From NCBI GenBank assembly GCA_017500745.1, contig JAFVYE010000034.1, positions 1-27,719 of the forward strand: 27,719 bases of DNA, given 5' to 3'. The DNA comes from Clostridia bacterium. Its GTDB lineage: Bacteria > Bacillota > Clostridia > Christensenellales > CAG-917. The translations under genes and the position numbers were made by a program. This document shows positions 22,704 to 27,719 of the stretch, piece by piece; position 1 is the first letter of the stretch; the number at the start of each line of letters is the position of its first letter. Under the pieces are notes generated by a model. The model was not told where the DNA came from. It searched no databases and saw only the letters and a list, made by a program, of their open reading frames with translations.

Positions 22704-22749
22704 ATATCTATAAAAGAAATGCGCGGGATAAGGCCCGCACAGGAGAACT

Positions 22750-23346
22750 ATGAGCGAAGTAAGAACACCACGTCAAGAGCGTTCAATCGCAACCAAAAAC
22801 AAAATCATTGAGGCCGGCTACGAGCTGTTTTCAATGGTGGGCTATTACTCCACCAATACGGCAGAAATTGCCAAGAAAGCAGGGGTGTCCACCGGCATTG
22901 TTTACGGCTATTTCAAGGACAAGCGTGACATCCTTCTTGACGTCCTTGACATCTATCTGAAAAAGGTGCTTGACCCTGTGTTTGTCACCTTTGACGCCCT
23001 GACTGCACCCGTGAACTTTGAATCACTGGTGCCTCAAATTTTGGACGTCACAATTGATGCCCATCGCAACAATGCCAACATCCACGAAGCCCTCCACGCC
23101 ATGACCGCCAGCGATGAAGCCGTCAACATAAAGTTTATAGAACTTGAGGACAAAATGACTGTGCGCATTGCAGACAAGCTCACTTCACTTGGGGTTGGCA
23201 CAAATGCAATCAACGAAAAAATCCACCTTGCAATAGGCATTGTTCAAAGCGTTGCTCACGAGTGCATTTTTGACCGTCACGAGTACTTGGACTATGAAAA
23301 GATGCGCTCAATCTGCATCAACACAATCAAGAGTATGTTTGTGTAA
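22750..23346 (+). CDS. TetR/AcrR-family transcriptional regulator
   Basis: A 198-aa protein with an N-terminal TetR helix-turn-helix (about residues 15-60: TKNKIIEAGYELFSMVGYYSTNTAEIAKKAGVS pattern, then GIVYGYFKDKRDIL). The C-terminal domain is all-helical and its ligand cannot be guessed. CACAGGAG lies before the ATG. Divergent from feoA with 186 nt between, and related TGAAA-type inverted repeats occur in both promoters. It may regulate feo, itself, or both, though iron control by a TetR protein would be unusual. Confidence 0.92.
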   Translation: MSEVRTPRQERSIATKNKIIEAGYELFSMVGYYSTNTAEIAKKAGVSTGIVYGYFKDKRDILLDVLDIYLKKVLDPVFVTFDALTAPVNFESLVPQILDVTIDAHRNNANIHEALHAMTASDEAVNIKFIELEDKMTVRIADKLTSLGVGTNAINEKIHLAIGIVQSVAHECIFDRHEYLDYEKMRSICINTIKSMFV

Positions 23347-23426
23347 ACCTGATTTTACACTCACAAAACAGCCAAATAAACTGCTTGTTTTGTTGAAACA
23401 ATCAAAATCAAACTTTGTGAATTAAA

Positions 23427-23458
23427 CAAAAAAACGGACTGAAATCAGTCCGTTTTTT
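23427..23458. terminator. Bidirectional terminator between TetR and GH2 genes
   Basis: ACGGACTG (23434-23441), loop AAAT, CAGTCCGT (23446-23453), A-tract before and T-tract after. It ends the + strand TetR gene and the - strand hexuronate operon. The stem is the same as at 19728-19747. Confidence 0.92.
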
Positions 23459-23475
23459 GTCTGTTCAAAGCTGTT

Positions 23476-25734
23476 TTACTTTGCGGGTTTTTGAATCTTG
23501 TTGAGCATCTCGTTGACCTCAAAGAGAACGTCGGGAGTGACCTTGTCCCCTGCCATGCCTGCAATGCGTTCAATGGTCATTCCACCTGCAAGCTTCATCA
23601 TGCCTTTGCTGATTTTGATTTCGCCCTTGTTTTCGCTGTCAGGGCCTGACATCATCACCTTGACAACTCTGTCAAGAAGACTGTTGATGAGTGCTTCGCC
23701 TTCTTCTGTTGCCATGATGTCGTTGAGTTTGTCCTTGATTGAGAAGTATCCTTCAGGGAACTTGAAGTCATATTCATTGTTTTTGTCAAACCAGTTGTCA
23801 ACCTTTGCTTCTGTCTTGAGGACGTATCCTTCGTAGGGCTTTTTGACGTACTTGAATACTGCTTCATCTGTCACGTCGCCGCTGACTGCCTTGACCTTGG
23901 TTGCAAAGAGAGGACGGAGAGGAATTTCAAAGGTGAACACCTTGTTGCCTTCTTGCTTTGCAAATTCCTTGCCATTGACGTAAAGTGTGACCTCGTTGCA
24001 GTTGCTGTACACCTTGATGGTGGTTGTCTTTTCTGCACGATAGTAGTATCTCTTTGATGCGATGTGCACAAAAGGATCGGTGGTCCAATATGCTTTGTAG
24101 AGGTAGAAGCTGTCCTTCTTGGTGCGTCTATCGTATGTGACAAGGCCTTTGTTGTTGCGTCCTGCCACGCCACCTTCGTTTCTTCCATCCACGCCGAAGT
24201 CAAACATATTCCAAACGTGAGTTGCCCAAAGATAAGGACGCTCGCTGAATATGCGGAGCATATTTTCGTGGTAATATGCTTGATATTCCTCGCTGTAATC
24301 TCCTTGCTTGGGATCGGAGTTGTGCCATGTGAGGATTGCTTCACAGCCGTATTCACTGAAGCCGACTACTCTGTCGGGGCGTGATGCACGGAAGTCGTCA
24401 AGCCATTCTGCGTTGCCGTTGACGTCACCCATATACCATCCAAAATAGTGATTGTATGACATGATGTCGGGGAGGTCAACCATGGGGGACGTTGTGTCAA
24501 GCATGGTTACGTTTGCAACGGTTGTGGGACGAGTCTTGTCCATTTGGTGACAAAGGTCGTTGAGGCGATGGTGGAGATTGTACATCTCTTCGCTCTCTCC
24601 TGTGATGGTGATCTCGTTGCTAAGACCCCAGCAGAAAATGGATGCGTGGTTGTAGTTTTGAGTGATGAGCTCTTTCATTTGGCTCACGGCATTTTCATCC
24701 CCGTTGGCAAGATGTGATGAGATGTAGGGGATTTCTGCCCAAACAACCATGCCGTATTCATCGCAAAGGTCATAGAAGTATTGATCGTGTTGATAGTGTG
24801 CAAGGCGGATTGTGTTTGCTCCAAGTTCTTTGATGAGGTCAATGTCCTCTTTGTGTTCCTTTTCTGTGATTGCCCAGCCCATGTTTTGTCTGTCTTGGTG
24901 ACGTGACACGCCATGGAGAGGATAAAGTCTGCCGTTGAGCCAGAATCCGTCCTTGTCCGCCTTCATTGTGCGGACACCAAAGCGAACCACTCTTTCATCG
25001 CTGTCATTTTCTGTTGTGAGAGTGAGGTGTGCGCTGTAAAGTGCAGGGTTTTCAAGGCCATCCCAAAGAGTGGGATTGTCAAGGGTGAAAGTGAAAGTTG
25101 TCTTTGCTTCTGCTGTCTTTGTGTCTGCCACAACAACTTGGCCGTCAAAGAGGATTTCGCAAGCAAGGTTGCCCTCTGCGTTTGTGAGATATGCATCAAC
25201 TGTCACGGTTGCACTGCCGTCCTCGTTGACGATGGGTGTCACTGTGACGCCTTCGCCACCAAGATAGTCAAGGTCAAATCTTGCAAGAGGTGCTTCAATG
25301 ATGTACACGTTTCTATACACGCCACCAAAGAACGTAAAGTCTGCCATTTGAGGATAGACTCTGTCGTTTGATGAGTTGTCTGCAGACACTGCGATGACGT
25401 TTTCGCCATCCACGAGTTCATTTGTCACGTTTGCACGGAAGGTTGAAAAACCACCTTCGTGATAGGCAACGGAGGTGCCGTTGACAAAGACTTCTGCCAT
25501 TGCGTTGACACCACGGAATTCAAGATAATACTCTTTGTTTTCCTTTTTGGTGAGGGCAATCTTCTTGCGATAGAAGCACTTGCCACGGAAGTAATCACTG
25601 CCACCATCTTGACCATCCAAGTTGTTCCAAGTGTGAGGCAGGTTGACCTTGATGCTTTCGGCGGTGTTCATCTCATCAAGTGTTTGGACACCTTTGAAAA
25701 AACGCCAGCCATTGTTGATAAGGACCTTGTTCAT
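23476..25734 (-). CDS. Glycoside hydrolase family 2 (beta-galactosidase/beta-glucuronidase type)
   Basis: A 752-aa enzyme. Order: N-terminal jelly roll (NLPHTWNNLDGQDGG near 31, FRGVNAMAEVFVNG near 73), Ig-like domain, then TIM barrel. Acid/base is Glu374 (GLSNEI) and nucleophile Glu461 (GFSEYGCEA). GRNNKGLVTYDRR carries N-x-K-G, a pattern found in beta-glucuronidases but also in many GH2 beta-galactosidases, so it does not decide the substrate. The last ~105 residues form an extra helical domain (from about 645) not needed for catalysis. No signal peptide. GGAGG lies before the ATG. It is 41 nt behind kdgK in the hexuronate operon, which favours a uronic-acid-releasing role by context only. 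Confidence 0.88.
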   Translation of the reverse strand: MNKVLINNGWRFFKGVQTLDEMNTAESIKVNLPHTWNNLDGQDGGSDYFRGKCFYRKKIALTKKENKEYYLEFRGVNAMAEVFVNGTSVAYHEGGFSTFRANVTNELVDGENVIAVSADNSSNDRVYPQMADFTFFGGVYRNVYIIEAPLARFDLDYLGGEGVTVTPIVNEDGSATVTVDAYLTNAEGNLACEILFDGQVVVADTKTAEAKTTFTFTLDNPTLWDGLENPALYSAHLTLTTENDSDERVVRFGVRTMKADKDGFWLNGRLYPLHGVSRHQDRQNMGWAITEKEHKEDIDLIKELGANTIRLAHYQHDQYFYDLCDEYGMVVWAEIPYISSHLANGDENAVSQMKELITQNYNHASIFCWGLSNEITITGESEEMYNLHHRLNDLCHQMDKTRPTTVANVTMLDTTSPMVDLPDIMSYNHYFGWYMGDVNGNAEWLDDFRASRPDRVVGFSEYGCEAILTWHNSDPKQGDYSEEYQAYYHENMLRIFSERPYLWATHVWNMFDFGVDGRNEGGVAGRNNKGLVTYDRRTKKDSFYLYKAYWTTDPFVHIASKRYYYRAEKTTTIKVYSNCNEVTLYVNGKEFAKQEGNKVFTFEIPLRPLFATKVKAVSGDVTDEAVFKYVKKPYEGYVLKTEAKVDNWFDKNNEYDFKFPEGYFSIKDKLNDIMATEEGEALINSLLDRVVKVMMSGPDSENKGEIKISKGMMKLAGGMTIERIAGMAGDKVTPDVLFEVNEMLNKIQKPAK

Positions 25735-25775
25735 AAAATTTCCTCCAAAAATCTTTATATAAATTCTATACTACG

Positions 25776-26795
25776 TTATCTTTGCACTCTGCCACTTCCA
25801 CCATTTTTGAGGAGGGACTCAACTTCCTTTACGCTGACACGATTGAAGTCACCCTCAATGGTGTGTTTGAGTGCGCTTGATGCCACTGCAAATTCAAGAG
25901 CATCTTTGTTGCTGTATCCGTTGACAAATCCATAGATGAGTCCTGCGCCAAAGCTGTCGCCCCCGCCAACTCTGTCCACGATGTGCAAGGAATACTTGTT
26001 TGAAAAGTGTGCCTCAACGCCGTCATAAAGCATTGCAGACCAATCGTTGTCATTGGCAGAAAAGCTTTCACGAAGAGTGATTGCCACTCTCTTGAAACCA
26101 AATCTTTCCACAAGCTTTTTGGCAACGCCCTTGTAGCCCTCACGGCTGAGTGAGCCCTTTTCAATGTCGGTGCCATCTGCTGAAATGTTGAACACGTCCT
26201 TGGCGTCCTCTTCATTGCAAATGCACAGATCAACGTAAGGCATAAGGGTGGACATCACCATGCCTGTTCTTTCTCTTGACCAAAGTTTTTTACGATAGTT
26301 AAGGTCACAACTGACACTTAATCCCTTTGATTTGGCAACTTTAACTGCGGTTAGTGTGATGTTTGCAAGTTCATCGCTGAGTGCGGGAGTGATGCCTGTA
26401 AAGTGGAACCAATCTGCTCCGTCAAAGATTTTGTCCCAGTCAAAGTCGCTGGCAACAGCGGTGGAAATTGATGAGTGGGCTCTGTCGTAGATGACGTTTG
26501 AGGGACGGCAAGATGCGCCCTTTTCCATGTAATATACGCCCATTCTTTCGCCACCACGGGCAATGTTGCTGACGTCAACGCCAAAGCCACGGAGCTCTCT
26601 CACGCATGCCTCTGCAATGGGGTTTTCGGGGAGCTTTGTCACAAAGCCAGCGTCCACTCCAAAGTTTGCAAGTGACACGGCAACGTTTGCTTCGCCTCCG
26701 CCAAAGGTGCCGTTGAAAACGGGGGTTTGGAAAAGACGATTGTAGCCCTCGGGGGCAAAGCGCAACATGATTTCGCCAAAAGTTATAACTCTCAT
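25776..26795 (-). CDS. kdgK: 2-keto-3-deoxygluconate kinase
   Basis: PfkB-family kinase, 339 aa, making KDPG from KDG and ATP. Signatures are GGGEANVAVSLANFG near residue 32, the sugar-binding region with SCDLNYRKKLW near 165, and the catalytic block VDRVGGGDSFGAGL. It is distinguished from the window's other PfkB kinase by the KdgK-type GEIMLRFAPEGYNRLFQ start. ATG 26795 overlaps the eda stop (ATGA), so the pathway's kinase and aldolase are translationally coupled. Confidence 0.92.
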   Translation of the reverse strand: MRVITFGEIMLRFAPEGYNRLFQTPVFNGTFGGGEANVAVSLANFGVDAGFVTKLPENPIAEACVRELRGFGVDVSNIARGGERMGVYYMEKGASCRPSNVIYDRAHSSISTAVASDFDWDKIFDGADWFHFTGITPALSDELANITLTAVKVAKSKGLSVSCDLNYRKKLWSRERTGMVMSTLMPYVDLCICNEEDAKDVFNISADGTDIEKGSLSREGYKGVAKKLVERFGFKRVAITLRESFSANDNDWSAMLYDGVEAHFSNKYSLHIVDRVGGGDSFGAGLIYGFVNGYSNKDALEFAVASSALKHTIEGDFNRVSVKEVESLLKNGGSGRVQR

Positions 26796-27406
26796 TTTGT
26801 ATACTCCTTTGCAATTTCCACTGCACGTCTTGATGCAGTTTCAATGTCGCTTTCAGTTCCTTTCATCATCCAGCTTCCACCTGCTCCAAGGACAAATTTT
26901 TGTCCAAGAAACTCGTGGAGATTTTGCTCGCTGACACCTCCTGTAGGCACAAAGCGCACGTCAGGAAATGCTGCGGACAATGCCTTCATTGTTTTGATTC
27001 CGCCAAAGTCTGATGCGGGGAAAAACTTTAATACGTTGAGCCCAACTGCCTTTGCCATCATAACCTCTGTGGGAGTGATGACACCGGGGATGTAGGGCAC
27101 GTCTCGGGAGATGCACTCCTCTGCCACTTCCTTTGAAAAGCCGGGGGACACAACAAACTTTGCTCCAAGGTCAAGAGCACGCTTGCATTGCTCGCCATTG
27201 ATGATTGTGCCAACGCCCACAAGCATATCGGGGAAGATCTTGACTGCAAGAGCAAGACAGTCGGGAGCGCAAGCAGTGCGGAAAGTGATTTCCGCCACGT
27301 TGATTCCGCCCTTTTTCAAAGCGCTGAGCTTGGGGATGGTGTCCTCAACTCTGTCAAGGACAACCACGGGCACTACTTTGTTTGTGTTGAAAAATGAGTA
27401 ATCCAT
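26792..27406 (-). CDS. eda: 2-dehydro-3-deoxyphosphogluconate (KDPG) aldolase
   Basis: Class I aldolase splitting KDPG into pyruvate and glyceraldehyde-3-P, 204 aa. The Schiff-base lysine is Lys127 in LKFFPAS. The catalytic Glu39 is in AEITFRT. Phosphate binding fits VPTGGV and the GAGGSW segment. ATG 27406 is chosen over GTG 27412 because the GTG lies inside the AGAGGTG ribosome-binding site. Nine nt separate the stop of the upstream SDR gene from this start. Confidence 0.95.
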   Translation of the reverse strand: MDYSFFNTNKVVPVVVLDRVEDTIPKLSALKKGGINVAEITFRTACAPDCLALAVKIFPDMLVGVGTIINGEQCKRALDLGAKFVVSPGFSKEVAEECISRDVPYIPGVITPTEVMMAKAVGLNVLKFFPASDFGGIKTMKALSAAFPDVRFVPTGGVSEQNLHEFLGQKFVLGAGGSWMMKGTESDIETASRRAVEIAKEYTK

Positions 27407-27415
27407 GTTCACCTC

Positions 27416-27719
27416 TTACACCCCTGAATATGCGCTGAAACCGCCGTCAATGGGGAGGACGACCCCTGTGATGAAGCCTGCTGCTTCTTCACTCAAAAGG
27501 AAGAGTGTTGCGCCAATGAGTTCATCAACCTCGCCGAATCTCTCCATGGGGGTTGCGTTCAAAATCTTGTTTGTTCTGGGAGTGGGGTTGCCCTCCTTGT
27601 CAAAGAGCAACGCTCTGTTTTGGTTGGTCACAAAAAATCCCGGGGCGATTGCGTTGACACGGATGCCCACCTTTGCAAAGTGCACGGCAAGCCACTCTGT
27701 AAAGTTGCTGATGCCTGCC
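27416..27719 (-). CDS. uxuB: SDR oxidoreductase, probable D-mannonate oxidoreductase (UxuB type), cut by window end
   Basis: Only the last 100 residues are visible; the frame is open to the right edge, so the start lies outside. The segment around WLAVHFAKVGIRVNAIAPGFF, FVTNQNR and the C-terminal GFITGVVLPIDGGFSAYSGV is the typical end of short-chain dehydrogenases, and the VTNQNRAL motif is as in Bacillus-type mannonate oxidoreductases (fructuronate to mannonate). The Ser-Tyr-Lys active site lies mostly upstream of the visible part. KDPG aldolase and KDG kinase follow directly, which supports the hexuronate assignment. KduD-like SDR is the main alternative. Confidence 0.78.
   Translation of the reverse strand, partial: AGISNFTEWLAVHFAKVGIRVNAIAPGFFVTNQNRALLFDKEGNPTPRTNKILNATPMERFGEVDELIGATLFLLSEEAAGFITGVVLPIDGGFSAYSGV

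Noticed and set aside
1..27719. CRISPR array, tRNA/rRNA, insertion sequence or prophage module
   Set aside because: I saw no regularly spaced repeats, cloverleaf genes, transposase or integrase ORFs, or terminal inverted repeats flanking a gene.

Overview
The window reads as a chromosomal segment of an anaerobic Bacillota (Clostridia-like) bacterium. The signs are a rubrerythrin, a feoA-feoB-Cys-rich protein operon, strong Shine-Dalgarno sites, TTGACA/TATAAT promoters, compact operons with ATGA stop-start overlaps, and several intracellular glycoside hydrolases that feed sugar kinases. No tRNA, rRNA, insertion sequence, prophage gene or CRISPR array was seen. This is metabolic chromosome rather than an obvious mobile island.

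Layout. (1) 1-4893, + strand: a 5'-truncated membrane protein with a YDRD-repeat tail, a YfcE-type phosphoesterase, a short GH2 glycosidase, thymidylate synthase, dihydrofolate reductase, and after a short gap an 84-aa membrane protein with a terminator. (2) 4979-5601: rubrerythrin and its terminator. (3) 5628-5753: a 126-nt palindrome between the converging rubrerythrin and upp genes. (4) 5751-8233, - strand: uracil permease and uracil phosphoribosyltransferase (uracil salvage), with a 28-codon leader ORF and a terminator upstream that resemble a pyrBI-type attenuator. (5) 8349-10513, - strand: a COG1313/PflX-type radical SAM protein overlapping an FAD-dependent oxidoreductase. They diverge, through clear back-to-back promoters, from (6) a CofE-like gamma-glutamyl ligase (10679-11869, +). 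(7) 11998-17984, +: a probable alpha-mannoside operon of DUF4432 mutarotase-like protein, mannose-6-phosphate isomerase, PfkB-family kinase and GH38 alpha-mannosidase. (8) 17998-18867, -: an orphan lipoprotein, divergent from a TetR regulator (19136-19705, +). (9) 19870-22563, -: feoA, feoB and a 59-aa FeoB-associated Cys-rich membrane protein, divergent from a second TetR regulator (22750-23346, +). (10) 23476-27719, -: a hexuronate operon of SDR mannonate oxidoreductase (cut by the window end), KDPG aldolase, KDG kinase and a 752-aa GH2 glycosidase.

Functional reading. The mannose operon would hydrolyse alpha-mannosides inside the cell, phosphorylate the hexose and isomerise mannose-6-P to fructose-6-P. 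The hexuronate operon would turn fructuronate/mannonate-derived KDG into pyruvate and glyceraldehyde-3-P, and its GH2 enzyme may release the uronic acid or galactose. ThyA and FolA form the dTMP/folate cycle. UraA and Upp import uracil and convert it to UMP. FeoAB imports ferrous iron.

The most interesting non-standard signals are: the leader ORF, pause-like hairpin and terminator before uraA; the long palindrome at 5628-5753; the TGAAA-N4-TTTCA inverted repeats flanking the feo promoter; the arginine/aspartate/tyrosine repeat tail of the first gene; and the radical SAM-flavoprotein pair next to an orphan CofE homologue. I see no clear evidence of a wholly new defence or mobile system here.
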